Assembly (NCBI RefSeq): GCF_900112335.1
Contig: NZ_FOLG01000017.1
Coordinates: 1 to 64,000, forward strand
Direction: 5' to 3'
DNA: 64,000 bases
From: Tropicimonas isoalkanivorans
Lineage (GTDB): Bacteria; Pseudomonadota; Alphaproteobacteria; Rhodobacterales; Rhodobacteraceae
Part shown: positions 43,641 to 52,456 of the stretch, piece after piece
Position numbering within the stretch: position 1 is the stretch's first letter
Layout: every line of letters begins with the position of its first letter
The notes under the pieces: generated by a model
Databases searched by the model: none
Told to the model about the DNA's origin: nothing
Seen by the model: the letters and a program-made list of their open reading frames with translations, nothing else
Position numbers and translations under genes: made by a program

Positions 43641-44243
43641 CTATCCCAGGACGATATCGAAGACGTAGCGCGGCGGCGGCCCGGGTTCGTTTCGGGCGAT
43701 CAGGGCTGCCGGATTCCTCGCTCGTCGCAGGAGGCCGTCGCGCTCGTTGCCCGGTTCGCCGGGAAAATACATCTGCGTTGTCAGCGCCGCTCCATTTGCA
43801 CCGCGCACCTTGACGTGAATATGGCGCGTGCGGCCGGGATAAATGCCGGGCAGGGTCGTTCGGAAACGATAGGCGCCCGAGCTGTCGGTCCTGACGGCGC
43901 CAAACCCCTGAAAGCCGGGCGGCGTATTTCGTCCCACGTGGGCATAGACACCGTTCACGTCGCAGTGCCAGATTTCTATTCTCCCACCAGGCAAGAGCTG
44001 ACCCTTGGTGGTGAAAAGCCGGCCGACCATCTCAATGACCTCGCCAGGTGCCCTTTTGTTGTTGAATACGGTCAGATCGGCGTCGCTGTCAGAGGGGATG
44101 TTGCGCGGATAGAACGGCCCTTCGCTCTGCTTGGGCGTTGTAGTCAATGCACTCACCGGACCGGAGACGGTCGCGCCCAGCAAAAGCGCCGGGGCCCCGA
44201 GTGCTAGCCTGCGTCGTCCACGATCCACTCTGGTCCCGCTCAT
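43641..44243 (-). CDS. exported intradiol ring-cleavage dioxygenase-like protein
   Basis: A 200-residue protein with a twin-arginine-type leader (RGRRRLALGAPALLLGA) and an intradiol dioxygenase fold (QSEGPFYP, GGRIEIWHCDVNGVYAHVG, YRFRTTLPGIYPGRTRHIHV). The two Tyr and two His of the non-heme Fe(III) site are visible (VYAHVG, IYPGR, RHIHVKV). Family members cleave catechol-type rings; exported small versions are common but their substrate is unclear. The mature start is at TPKQSEGPFYP, as in the family. Confidence 0.85.
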   Translation of the reverse strand: MSGTRVDRGRRRLALGAPALLLGATVSGPVSALTTTPKQSEGPFYPRNIPSDSDADLTVFNNKRAPGEVIEMVGRLFTTKGQLLPGGRIEIWHCDVNGVYAHVGRNTPPGFQGFGAVRTDSSGAYRFRTTLPGIYPGRTRHIHVKVRGANGAALTTQMYFPGEPGNERDGLLRRARNPAALIARNEPGPPPRYVFDIVLG

Positions 44244-44855
44244 TCTCGCCTCTCCATTGACTGGCGAACCGTAGCATCGAATGGCCCAAACAGGGCGTCA
44301 CACATGGAGAGAACGCGCGATTGTGAACCGTGCCCCATTCGGTTCCCCGGCATCCCCCCGAACCGTTCGACTGGATGTGGGTCGCCGTGGCGCGGTGCGG
44401 AGGGCCGAGTCCGGGCAGTTCGGAAGATAAACTTGCCCCCTGCAATGTGGATCTCTCCGGATGACGAGGCCTGCTGCCCAGATGTTCCCCGCACTGACAT
44501 CCGCGGTATGCAGGCGGTTCGAGCCCATTGCATTCAGCCGTTCAAACAGCTGACGCAACCACGCAGTTCGAAGAGGCGATGGTGCGCTGGCGCGTCTTGT
44601 CCGGTGCTGCGGATCGGACGAACTGGTATTTTGTCGGCTCTGCGAACATCCGAGCGGAAGGCTCAGATGACCGTCCCCGTGCCCTTGGCGGACCGTACCT
44701 GGCTCGCTTGACGGCTGGTCCTCGACATCCTATTGCAGCGTCAGGATTGGGACATCCGTCAGCGCCGCCTCAGCGCCAGAGAAGATATTGGGGGCGAACG
44801 CTGGTCCTTTTGCGCTTCGCATACTCTGGCCATCACAATCTTGATGGTGGTCTCT
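44244..44855. other. 612-bp intergenic region, no supported gene
   Basis: Divergent region between the dioxygenase (-) and EamA (+) genes. Open frames on both strands have no family signature, signal or good ribosome binding site. A plus-strand segment near 44730-44850 in frame with the transporter could be a decayed coding remnant. No marked hairpin was seen. Confidence 0.45.
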
Positions 44856-45752
44856 ATGACGAAAGCGCGTGTCTTCTTTCTGCTCCTGATTCTCGGAACG
44901 GCCTTCTGGGGCGTGTCGTTCTCGCTGGTGAAGGTGGGCGTGGGCGACGGGTCACCCTTCATCTTCCTCGCCTACAAGTTCGCGCTAGCGGCGCTGGTGC
45001 TGGCAATCGTCTTCGCCCGTCGCCTGCGCAGTCTGAGCCCGCGCGCCTTGGCTGCGGGCGTGCTGATCGGGCTGCCGCTGTTGCTCGGCAATGTCTTCCA
45101 GACCATCGGGCTGCAGCACACCAGCGTCACCAACTCGGCCTTCATCACCGGGCTCGACGTGCTCATCATCCCGCTGTTCAAGTGGGGCCTGTTCCGGCGC
45201 CCGGTGCAGGGGCGCGTCTGGATCTCGTGCGGCCTGGCGCTTCTGGGGCTCTACATGATCGTGGCGCAGAACGGGCTGAGATTGAACGTGGGCGATCTCT
45301 GGACCATGGCCTGCGCGGTGTTCTTCGCTGCCTATGTGCTGACTGTGGGGCATTTCGCCCACCGCTACGACCCGCTCCAGACCGTGATAGTCGCTCTTGC
45401 TTTCTGCGGGGCCGGCTGCGGCCTTGCGGGGGCTTTCGACGCCAGGGCGATCTGGATGCCGGTCGATATGTCCTTCTGGCGTGGGATCGTCTTTGCCGCC
45501 CTCTTCGCCACGGCCTTCATGTACGCGGTTCAGAGCTCGGCCCAGCGTTACATAGCCGAAGAGAAGGTGGCGCTGACATATCTTTGCGAGCCAGTCTTTG
45601 CTGCGCTGGCCGGTGTCCTGCTGCTTGGCGAGGCGTTGACGCTCCGCACGGTGATCGGCGCAGGGATGATCTTGTCGGCGATGGTTTTGCCCGAGATCGA
45701 TCTTCGGGCGCTGCGCTCGAGCGGCACGCCACGCCAGAGGATCAAAGCCTGA
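44856..45752 (+). CDS. EamA/DMT-family transporter
   Basis: A 298-residue protein with ten membrane helices and two EamA repeats (GTAFWGVSFSLVKVGVGDGS in the first, ALFATAFMYAVQSSAQRYI in the second). The second repeat's ATAxxY..Q..AQ region is typical of the YdcZ/RhaT-like EamA exporters. Start chosen at the ATG after GGTGGTCTCT; an in-frame ATG 12 bp upstream is equally possible. Substrate unknown. It is the second EamA transporter within 4 kb. Confidence 0.88.
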   Translation: MTKARVFFLLLILGTAFWGVSFSLVKVGVGDGSPFIFLAYKFALAALVLAIVFARRLRSLSPRALAAGVLIGLPLLLGNVFQTIGLQHTSVTNSAFITGLDVLIIPLFKWGLFRRPVQGRVWISCGLALLGLYMIVAQNGLRLNVGDLWTMACAVFFAAYVLTVGHFAHRYDPLQTVIVALAFCGAGCGLAGAFDARAIWMPVDMSFWRGIVFAALFATAFMYAVQSSAQRYIAEEKVALTYLCEPVFAALAGVLLLGEALTLRTVIGAGMILSAMVLPEIDLRALRSSGTPRQRIKA

Positions 45753-46221
45753 TCTGGCGAGGTCAGCTACGTAGGTCTTTCCAACGTTTGGATCGACAGA
45801 ACCTTTTCCGGCCGGGTTCAAAAAGGGACCGGCGCCGAGGCGCCGGCCAGTCCAACAGGGAGGTGCGGAATGCTTTCCGCAGTAAAATGTTAACAGGTGA
45901 CTATGACCAAAATTGGATCGATATCTGTTTGCCCTTTGCGGAACAGGGGCTCCAATCGGTGACATGAGTATTTTGATCGGACGAACTCTCAGTCGAGCAA
46001 TTTACTTTCCAGCCTGGGCGGCGATACCGGTGTACCACCGACAACGCCGACGGCAGTGAACTGCAAATGCCCGACACTCGCATTCGACGTCTCTTCGCAA
46101 GCGCAGCACGACATAGATTAGCAAGTCTCTCCCCGTAGCTGCCGTCCGGGGTCGATGTGGCAAAGGACTGGAGAGAGAGCCCAGCCAAAACTCAGGCGAA
46201 ACAGCGGCCGCGACACCTCCG
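45753..46221. other. 469-bp intergenic region with a terminator hairpin
   Basis: Between the EamA gene (+) and the phosphatase gene (-). The only notable structure is the GC-rich hairpin at 45829-45846. A 95-codon minus-strand frame (45901-46188) has no recognisable family or start signal and is not called. Confidence 0.5.
45818..45846 (-). terminator. intrinsic terminator candidate, minus strand
   Basis: CCGGCGCC and GGCGCCGG are perfect 8-bp arms around GA (45829-45846). On the minus strand the stem is followed by TCCCTTTTTG. It would end transcripts arriving from the phosphatase side about 380 bp downstream of that gene, and may also protect against readthrough from the convergent EamA gene. 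Confidence 0.55.
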
Positions 46222-47058
46222 TCACTCTATAGAACCGAATAGACAGTCCCTCGCGGCCTGCCAGCTGGTTTGATCGGGAGCGCAGATCAATCCGCCGCTA
46301 GTGTGGAAAGGTTTGTACTCCGATCCATCGAAGTGTGCGCTGAAGCCGCCGGCCTCTTGGTGCAGGAGCCATCCGGCGGCATGATCCCACGGCATCAGCT
46401 TGTTATAGACCAACAATTCGCAGTTTCCGCTCGCGGCAAGCCTGTATTCGTGTGTCGCGCAGCGCAGCCAGAAGTTCATTGCGAACTTCGAAAGGTTTCT
46501 CTGAACGACCGGACGTAACTCGGGTGGCAGGAAGTTCGTTCCGGCGACGATGTTCATCTGCTTGGGAGCGCAGGGGGACGAAACCCTATAACGCTGATCG
46601 GAAACACCAGACTGCCGGAGCCAGGAACCTGCGCCACGCAAGGCTGTTGCCGTTTCTCCGGTGATTGGGTCGTGTATGGCTGCGAAGATGATTTCTCCGT
46701 GAGACAGCCCTGCAACCATCGTACCGAAGAGTGGCAGACCCGACGTGAAGTTCTTCGTGCCATCGATCGGGTCGATGAGGAATGCAATTGGCGCATCCGC
46801 CATCTTCTTTATGGCCCCTGGATCGTTGCCGGTCCCTTCCTCGCCAACGATCAACGCGCCGGGAAACATAGCAGCTAATGCCTCGGTAATGCGGTCCTCG
46901 GCAGCTTGATCCGCTTCACTGAAAACATCGAAGGAAGAGGTCTTTTCGCGAACCGGGTTCGGAATCTGAGCACGGAACCTGGGCAGAAGCTCCTCTTCGC
47001 CTACACGGCGGAGAAGTTCGCAAAACCGATCAACATGAGACGGGCTGAACAAAGTCAT
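46222..47058 (-). CDS. inositol monophosphatase-family phosphatase
   Basis: A 278-residue Mg2+/Li+-dependent phosphatase. The three metal-binding motifs are intact: VGEEGTG (Glu), FLIDPIDGTKNFTSGLP (DPxDGT), and MPWDHAAGWLLHQEAGG (WDxAAG). The family contains inositol-1-phosphatase, CysQ (3',5'-bisphosphate nucleotidase) and HisN-type histidinol phosphatase; the substrate cannot be fixed by eye. It follows the Lrp-type regulator gene after 3 bp, so the two are cotranscribed. Confidence 0.88.
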   Translation of the reverse strand: MTLFSPSHVDRFCELLRRVGEEELLPRFRAQIPNPVREKTSSFDVFSEADQAAEDRITEALAAMFPGALIVGEEGTGNDPGAIKKMADAPIAFLIDPIDGTKNFTSGLPLFGTMVAGLSHGEIIFAAIHDPITGETATALRGAGSWLRQSGVSDQRYRVSSPCAPKQMNIVAGTNFLPPELRPVVQRNLSKFAMNFWLRCATHEYRLAASGNCELLVYNKLMPWDHAAGWLLHQEAGGFSAHFDGSEYKPFHTSGGLICAPDQTSWQAARDCLFGSIE

Positions 47059-47061
47059 GGG

Positions 47062-47526
47062 CTAGTGGTTTCCGATCATGGATGCAGGACGGCGTGGGAC
47101 AACGTTCTTCATCACCAAGGTCGACGTTAGACGAAGGACGCTGGGCAAAGCGGACAGGCGTTCGTCATAAAGAGCCTGGAACTCGGCAAGGTCGCGAGTG
47201 AGAATATGGAGAATGTAATCGGGGTCGCCGAACAAGCGTTCCGCCTGGACGACCTGCGAGACGCCGCCAACGGCATTCTCAAAAGCCTCAACCATCTCCC
47301 GACTGCCCTCTCGCAGGGTCACAAAAACGATTGCCGCGAAATTCAGACCCACCTTCGTCGGGTCCACCTGGGCGCGGTAGGCGCTGATGACCCCTGCGTC
47401 TTCGAGTGCGCGCACGCGGCGGTGGCATGGCGAGAGACTCAATTCCACACGCTCCGCAAGCTCGGTGAGAGTAAGTCGACCATCCGACTGCAACTCGGAA
47501 AGGATTTTCCTATCAGTGGCATCCAT
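47062..47526 (-). CDS. Lrp/AsnC-family transcriptional regulator
   Basis: A 154-residue regulator: N-terminal HTH (ILSELQSDGRLTLTELAERV, SLSPCHRRVRALEDAGVISA) and a C-terminal RAM ligand-binding domain (FAAIVFVTLREGSREMVEAF, GDPDYILHILTRDLAEFQAL). It is divergent from a LysE-family exporter 110 bp away, a classic Lrp-exporter pairing in which an amino acid induces its own export. It also heads the operon with the phosphatase gene. Confidence 0.92.
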   Translation of the reverse strand: MDATDRKILSELQSDGRLTLTELAERVELSLSPCHRRVRALEDAGVISAYRAQVDPTKVGLNFAAIVFVTLREGSREMVEAFENAVGGVSQVVQAERLFGDPDYILHILTRDLAEFQALYDERLSALPSVLRLTSTLVMKNVVPRRPASMIGNH

Positions 47527-47636
47527 TTGGAAAGATCTACCTCAGGCCCAGCCCTTCTGGCAATAAGTAGGAAGCACCTGCCAATGAGAATCTAGTACAC
47601 TTCCCTCTCTGAAAGAGATAGCGCGACAGGTGAGGC

Positions 47637-48257
47637 ATGGTCTTTGGTTTGATGTCGGCATTCTGGGCGGTGTCGGTGTTCTTCGTCATCACGCCGGGCG
47701 TGGACTGGGCCTATGCGATTTCCGCAGGCTTGGGAAAGCGGGCCGTTCTACCGGCTGTCTCAGGCCTTCTTCTGGGGCATCTGGCTGCGACTCTGCTGGT
47801 CGCCACGGGCGTGGGAGCGCTGATTGCCGGTGTCCCATTTGCGCTGCCGGCGACGACTGCCTTGGGGTCCGCCTACCTCTTGTGGTTGGGGGGCCAGTTG
47901 TTCTTGGCCCGTCCTGAGCCATTTTCCGGCACCACGCCGACCGAGGCAGACCGAGACTGGAAAGGATGGCTACTGAAAGGGTTTTGTGTTAGTGGTCTGA
48001 ACCCAAAGGTTTTCCTGCTGTTTCTGACACTGCTCCCGCAGTTCACAACGGCTATGGCACCGTGGCCTGTCCCCGTGCAGATCGTGGCGCTTGGGGTTGT
48101 CCATCTTTTGAACTGTGCGGTGGTCTATTTTTCAGTCGGGTTCTTCTCCACGTCAGTCTTGCGTGCCCGCCCGGATGTTGCTCGCACCGTCAACCGCGTC
48201 TCCGGGGCGATCATTTCCGCGCTAGGCTTGATATTGCTGTGGGAGGCTATTTTTTGA
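47637..48257 (+). CDS. LysE/RhtB-family amino acid exporter
   Basis: A 206-residue protein with six hydrophobic helices and the LysE/RhtB signature near the start (FFVITPGVDWAYAISAGLGK) and in the centre (GFCVSGLNPKVFLLFLTLLP). Members export amino acids or homoserine lactones. Divergent from the Lrp-type regulator, which probably controls it. The start follows GACAGGTGAGGC. Confidence 0.92.
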   Translation: MVFGLMSAFWAVSVFFVITPGVDWAYAISAGLGKRAVLPAVSGLLLGHLAATLLVATGVGALIAGVPFALPATTALGSAYLLWLGGQLFLARPEPFSGTTPTEADRDWKGWLLKGFCVSGLNPKVFLLFLTLLPQFTTAMAPWPVPVQIVALGVVHLLNCAVVYFSVGFFSTSVLRARPDVARTVNRVSGAIISALGLILLWEAIF

Positions 48258-48467
48258 TCAAGTCGGCACCACAGACCGCTCCCTTTCGACCTTTGGCCTC
48301 ATAAACGGAATAAGTGATGACCTTGGATGACCAACTGGCGTATATGTTTCTCGCTGCAGTACTTCTGAACGACCAACGACCTCCAACGTTCCGACCGAAC
48401 TCGCGGCCTTGGATCCAGTCTGCCGAACGGCACAAGTCGACGGAGATAGATCTGAACCAGCAGAAGC

Positions 48468-49169
48468 TCAGGCAATCGCAATGATCGAGTAGTCTGGCGT
48501 GCCGTCCCAGACGAGATCCCAGGACACGCCCGGACGGACATTCTGGATGGCGCGAGGCTCGAAGCACACGAGGCAGTTTCCGCTGGGTGCAGGCGCCCGG
48601 ACCGATGGGTAGATCAGTCCACGCGAGCCCCCTCGCCGCAGTTGCTGGGCGAGGCTCTGGCCCTCGGGATAGCCCACATCCGGATCGGCGTTGAGCGCTG
48701 GATGATCCGATTCATCGGTGACGTCATCGAAAACTCCGATGAAATCCGCCAGCAGTTCGACATAGCGGGCGCTGTCCTCAAAACAGCCCGTGAAGCCAAG
48801 TTCCCGCGTCCGGTGCCACGCGACCTCACTGACCGAGACCATGACATCCCAGGCACAATACCAGGCACCGCGCTCCTCGGAATTGAAACGGTTTCCGCCC
48901 GTCCGGGTATAGGTGAAGGCCGCATTCACGTGGCTGTCGCCATAGATGCGCAGGTCACGACTCCTGCGGGCCCATGCAAGTTCGCGCGGATCGAGATGCG
49001 GGTTTCGGCCCCGCTCGGCCAGAAGACGCCCGCTGGTCAGCCCCTCGATCTCGGCGAGGAGATCGAGCTCTTCATCGGTGTCAACGAGACCGCGAAGGGC
49101 CGGCGGTTTGTGGTAGGTGGCAGGGATGAGGCGCGTGAGACCGCGATCGGAAATCTCGGTTTGCCTCAT
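48468..49169 (-). CDS. RES-domain toxin
   Basis: A 233-residue protein with a RES domain: an Arg in LTRLIPATYHKPP, the central NRFNSEERGAWYCAWDVMVS (R, E) and SVSEVAWHRTRELGF, then a late Ser region (RGLIYPSVRAPAPSGNCLVC). RES toxins degrade NAD+ and arrest growth. It overlaps the Xre/MbcA-type antitoxin gene by 4 bp, in the usual antitoxin-toxin order. Confidence 0.88.
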   Translation of the reverse strand: MRQTEISDRGLTRLIPATYHKPPALRGLVDTDEELDLLAEIEGLTSGRLLAERGRNPHLDPRELAWARRSRDLRIYGDSHVNAAFTYTRTGGNRFNSEERGAWYCAWDVMVSVSEVAWHRTRELGFTGCFEDSARYVELLADFIGVFDDVTDESDHPALNADPDVGYPEGQSLAQQLRRGGSRGLIYPSVRAPAPSGNCLVCFEPRAIQNVRPGVSWDLVWDGTPDYSIIAIA

Positions 49170-49555
49170 GCCCCACCACGCAGGGCGTCAAGATAGGTCC
49201 GAATGGCGAGAATCTGGGGCAATCCACCTTCGATCGCCGTCTCGACGGGACGATGGCCACCAAACAACGACCCCGCGTTCGGCCGCGTGAACCACGTCCT
49301 CGCGAGCGGGTCGGAAAAATAAAGCTCAAGCGACTTGTAGATTCCGATCACCGCGCTGAGACGCAGGAGCTGATCCTTGGTCAGCTCGCCTGCGAAATCG
49401 GGCTTCCTGGCCCGCTTCCATGTGCTTTCGGACATATCGGCAAGGCCCGCCGCCTCTCTCAGGCTGAGAGCCCAGGACTCGACAATGCGCGCATAGGCTT
49501 TGAGCGCAACTGCGTTGACCTCGGCTGGTTCGCGAGTCCTGGCGGCAACTTGCAT
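49166..49555 (-). CDS. Xre/MbcA/ParS-type antitoxin (DUF2384)
   Basis: A 129-residue antitoxin. An HTH-like N-terminal half (ALSLREAAGLADMSESTWKR) is followed by the DUF2384 toxin-binding domain (LLRLSAVIGIYKSLELYFSD, RTWFTRPNAGSLFGGHRPVE). It blocks the RES toxin encoded directly downstream and probably autorepresses the operon. A TATGGCCATATTG-like palindromic patch (49584-49598) upstream may be its operator. Confidence 0.88.
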   Translation of the reverse strand: MQVAARTREPAEVNAVALKAYARIVESWALSLREAAGLADMSESTWKRARKPDFAGELTKDQLLRLSAVIGIYKSLELYFSDPLARTWFTRPNAGSLFGGHRPVETAIEGGLPQILAIRTYLDALRGGA

Positions 49556-49658
49556 TGTGGATCTCCTTTACACCCCAGTTAGGCCATATGGCCATATTGT
49601 CAAGTCCATATGATCCGATATGGCCCAAAGACAGATCATCAGACTCTGCGCCTGCCCG

Positions 49659-50303
49659 TCACCCGAACCGCCGCCCTCCCTCGGTGAAGGTATACTCGTT
49701 GACGATGATCCCCTCCTCGATCGCCTCATCCGAGGTGAGGTGGTCATACTCGGCCTCGAGCTGGCGGTAGAGCCAGCGGGCCAGATCACGCAGCGCCTCG
49801 GTCACGATCTCTTCGGCGTCCTCAGTTGGCGGCTGCCAGGACGGGCTGTCCCGGGTGACGTCCACCGACATGGTGTATTCGTGGTAGTAGCGGCCGCGGT
49901 GGCTGGCCTCGGCGGCGAGCTGGTAGAAATTCCGCCGCTGGATGGCCTGAAGCCGATCGGCGATGCCATGCAGCGTCGCGTCCGTCGGGGCATAGTCCCG
50001 GATACGCGCGGCCGAGCCCTTGGCGTGGGACCAGTAGCCTTCGAAACAGGCCCCGTCGCCCTGGTTCCAGAAGCCGGAGAACCAGATGCAGGGCTTGGCG
50101 CGCGTGCCGCCGCCCATCAGGCGGATGGGGGTGGTCTTGAGGCGGATGCCCAGGATCTCGCAGATGCGCTCGAAATCCTCATAGACCGCGTCCCACCAGT
50201 CGTCATGGGGTCCGAGCTCGCGATACCAGCTGCGTGCCTTTTCCTTGGCAGCGTCCGAGAGTTCGGGGAACTGGTAGACCGTCGTGCAGATGACCTCAGG
50301 CAT
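49659..50303 (-). CDS. conserved plasmid protein of unknown function
   Basis: A 214-residue soluble acidic protein (VYQFPELSDAAKEKARSWYR, PIRLMGGGTRAKPCIWFSGF, RDLARWLYRQLEAEYDHLTS). I recognise the family from alphaproteobacterial plasmids, where it is sometimes labelled an antitoxin; nothing in the sequence shows that. It overlaps the upstream 139-residue gene by 8 bp. The fold looks like a mixed alpha/beta single domain. No toxin gene is adjacent. Confidence 0.65.
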   Translation of the reverse strand: MPEVICTTVYQFPELSDAAKEKARSWYRELGPHDDWWDAVYEDFERICEILGIRLKTTPIRLMGGGTRAKPCIWFSGFWNQGDGACFEGYWSHAKGSAARIRDYAPTDATLHGIADRLQAIQRRNFYQLAAEASHRGRYYHEYTMSVDVTRDSPSWQPPTEDAEEIVTEALRDLARWLYRQLEAEYDHLTSDEAIEEGIIVNEYTFTEGGRRFG

Positions 50304-50715
50304 GGAGGTCCTCCCCGTTCAGTGCCGCGGCCAGCCATTCCTGCGTGCTGGACCAGCCGATGGACTTGCGAGCACCGAGATCGATGGCATGCGCGCCGCC
50401 GCCGAAGGCGTCGAGGCGCGGCCGGGAGCAGGTCAGGGCGTACTGGAACCCCCAAAGGCCGGTGAGATCGAGGTCGTCGGCGAGGCGCAAGACGAAGCGG
50501 ATGACGGCTTCGACATCGCCGTGTTCGTCGTCATGAATCCAGAGGGTGCTGCCTTCGGGGGCATCCTGGCGCGAGAGACAAAAACCTGAGACCTGCGGGT
50601 CGCCAGCGTCCTGGTCCGCGTCGCGCAGTTCATGGAACAGCGCAAGGGCACGGGCGGCCTTGTCGCACGTGCCGACGTCGATCAGGCATGAGAAATGGGG
50701 GGAGTAATCCGCCAT
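50296..50715 (-). CDS. conserved plasmid protein of unknown function
   Basis: A 139-residue soluble protein (PHFSCLIDVGTCDKAARALA, FCLSRQDAPEGSTLWIHDDE, VEAVIRFVLRLADDLDLTGL). Family function unknown. The strong acidic segment and regular alpha/beta alternation suggest a small globular partner protein. It overlaps the following 214-residue gene by 8 bp and is preceded by a hairpin. Confidence 0.6.
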   Translation of the reverse strand: MADYSPHFSCLIDVGTCDKAARALALFHELRDADQDAGDPQVSGFCLSRQDAPEGSTLWIHDDEHGDVEAVIRFVLRLADDLDLTGLWGFQYALTCSRPRLDAFGGGAHAIDLGARKSIGWSSTQEWLAAALNGEDLHA

Positions 50716-50738
50716 GGGGACCTCTTGAATGGGGAAGA

Positions 50739-50756
50739 CCCGGCCAAGAGGCCGGG
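50739..50756. terminator. hairpin between plasmid genes
   Basis: CCCGGCC-AAGA-GGCCGGG: perfect 7-bp arms with a 4-nt loop, 35 bp after the 65-residue gene and 24 bp before the 139-residue gene (minus strand). The following TCTTCCCC is only weakly T-rich, so it may attenuate or protect the downstream message. Confidence 0.45.
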
Positions 50757-50790
50757 CGCTGAATTGGGATGAAGGGGTGGCCGGGAGCGA

Positions 50791-50988
50791 TCAGCCGGTC
50801 GGCGTGTCGTCTGCCGCCTTTCGTGCGGCATGCGCGCAGAGCATCTGTCGTGAGAGGCGCTTGCGCGCCGTCTGGAAACTGCGAGCGGCGCGGCTGTCAG
50901 GTCGAAGCGCCCGGACCGCCGCGCGAACCACTGCCAGAGGCGAAGCGGTCGGCGGCAAGCCGAGACGCAGATAGGCGGGATCGGTCAT
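50791..50988 (-). CDS. small basic hypothetical protein
   Basis: A 65-residue protein starting at the ATG one base after the stop of the split DUF6915 gene. It is Ala/Arg-rich and helical (TASPLAVVRAAVRALRPDSR, AARSFQTARKRLSRQMLCAH). Family not recognised. Tight spacing to the DUF6915 gene shows that it was translated in the same operon; since the transposon insertion it depends on another promoter. Confidence 0.5.
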   Translation of the reverse strand: MTDPAYLRLGLPPTASPLAVVRAAVRALRPDSRAARSFQTARKRLSRQMLCAHAARKAADDTPTG

Positions 50989-50989
50989 G

Positions 50990-51282
50990 TCAGCTGACCT
51001 CGACCACTGGAGAGGCAGCATGCGGATCGACCTGTGCCTCGATCCGCTCAGACCGGCCCATCCACGGCTCGGGCCGGATCGCCTTCACCCAGTCGGCAAA
51101 GCCCGGGATGAAGCCAAGATCTTCCTTGACATGCTGCTCGCCGACCCACCGGGTCGGGATGACCCGCCCGGTCGAGAGCGTGAGGGTCGGGCCGAAGATG
51201 GTCTCGGCCATGAAGATGCCCTCGGCATGGTGGCGCAGCGCCCGATGCCGAAAATCGGCAGTGATCTCCTTGCTATGGTCGA
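50990..51282 (-). pseudogene. DUF6915 gene, 3' part, separated by a Tn554-like insertion
   Basis: The frame ending at 50990 encodes HSKEITADFRHRALRHHAEG, FMAETIFGPTLTLSTGRVIP, TRWVGEQHVKEDLGFIPGFA and DWVKAIRPEPWMGR, the C-terminal body of DUF6915. Upstream of HSK the sequence is transposon. Joining TTCGA at the far side of the element to CCATAGCAAG here restores the uninterrupted reading HSWF-D-HSKEI. Confidence 0.85.
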
Positions 51283-51346
51283 TTATCTGGACACTTGCGA
51301 TTTCACCTCCAAGGTTGAAGTTTTCATCTTTTTCCGAGGACAGATT

Positions 51347-52456
51347 ATGCAAGTCACCAGAACTCCCGAGGGGGCTGTCCCTCGCTATTTTGTCCGCGAC
51401 GATGCGGGCAATTCCGTTGAACCGATTCACGATTTCCTCCGTTATCTCGACGCTCGGGGCTCATCCCCGAACACCATTCGCTCCTACGCCTACGACCTGC
51501 GGCGCGTGTGGGAGTTCTTCGAAGCCCGAGAGCTCGAGTGGCAGGACTTCAACATCGCGAATGCCGTCGATCTGATCGCTTACCTGCACGACCAGATCGA
51601 TATGCGCCCCGGCCGATCCGCAACTGCGCCCGGCCCGGATCGGCTGTCACCGGCGACGGTCAATCGAGCGCTGGCCGCCATGTCGTCATTCTGCGACTGG
51701 GCGATCATCGCAGGGACGCTGACCCCGCCGAACCCGATGCGGGTCAGCAAGAGTATCAACAAGCCCTCTGTCACCGATCGTCACCGTCCGTTTTTCGAAG
51801 GCATCTCACGTCGATCAGCGAGTGTGAGCGTGATCCGTGTCCGCAGCGTTCACCGCCTGCCTCGTCCGATGAGCGACGACCAAATCGAGCGTCTCCTTGC
51901 CGAGGTGGCCAGTCTGCGCGATCGCGCCCTTGTGCTGCTGATGCTGCACGGTGGGCTACGACCAGGCGAAGCGCTCAGTCTGCATCTCGAGGATATCGCC
52001 TATGGGCGGCGGCGCGTGACCGTTCGATGTCGCGATGACCACCCGAAAGGGGCACGCGGAAAGTCGCGCGTCGAGCGTGTCGTCGACCTGCATGACGGGC
52101 AGGCCCTCGATACCATCAGCGCCTATGTTATGCGCGACCGTCCCCGCCAGACAGACACTCCGTTCATCTTTCTGGTCGGCGGAAACGGCACGAGGCGATC
52201 TGAGCCCTTGTCCTATGCCGCGTTGGCAAAAGCCTTCGCGCGAGCAGCAGAACGCGCCGGGATCAAATCGCCCGGCGTCACACCGCATGCGCTGCGGCAT
52301 ACCCACGCCACCCGCATGTGGGAAGCAGGCATGCGAGAGCTGACCCTGCAGCGCCGGCTCGGGCATGCATCACCGGAATCGACGCGCATCTATACACGCG
52401 TGTCCGACGCCACTGTGCTCGCCGAGTACAGCCGTGCAATGGGGCTGAAGCCATGA
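51347..52456 (+). CDS. tnpA: tyrosine recombinase, Tn554 TnpA type
   Basis: A 369-residue recombinase. The catalytic set is complete: R205 (HGGLRPGEAL), H314-x-x-R317 (HALRHTHATR), H340 (LGHASPES) and Y349 (TRIYTRV). The N-terminal SAM-like domain (DFLRYLDARGSSPNTIRSYA) binds DNA. Length matches TnpA of Tn554 (about 360). The start is the ATG after GAGGACAG; the longer open frame to the left lies outside the element. It overlaps tnpB by 4 bp (ATGA). Confidence 0.88.
   Translation: MQVTRTPEGAVPRYFVRDDAGNSVEPIHDFLRYLDARGSSPNTIRSYAYDLRRVWEFFEARELEWQDFNIANAVDLIAYLHDQIDMRPGRSATAPGPDRLSPATVNRALAAMSSFCDWAIIAGTLTPPNPMRVSKSINKPSVTDRHRPFFEGISRRSASVSVIRVRSVHRLPRPMSDDQIERLLAEVASLRDRALVLLMLHGGLRPGEALSLHLEDIAYGRRRVTVRCRDDHPKGARGKSRVERVVDLHDGQALDTISAYVMRDRPRQTDTPFIFLVGGNGTRRSEPLSYAALAKAFARAAERAGIKSPGVTPHALRHTHATRMWEAGMRELTLQRRLGHASPESTRIYTRVSDATVLAEYSRAMGLKP

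Noticed and set aside
45901-46188. 95-codon minus-strand frame between EamA and the phosphatase
   Set aside because: No recognisable family, poor start context and odd composition; not distinguishable from chance.
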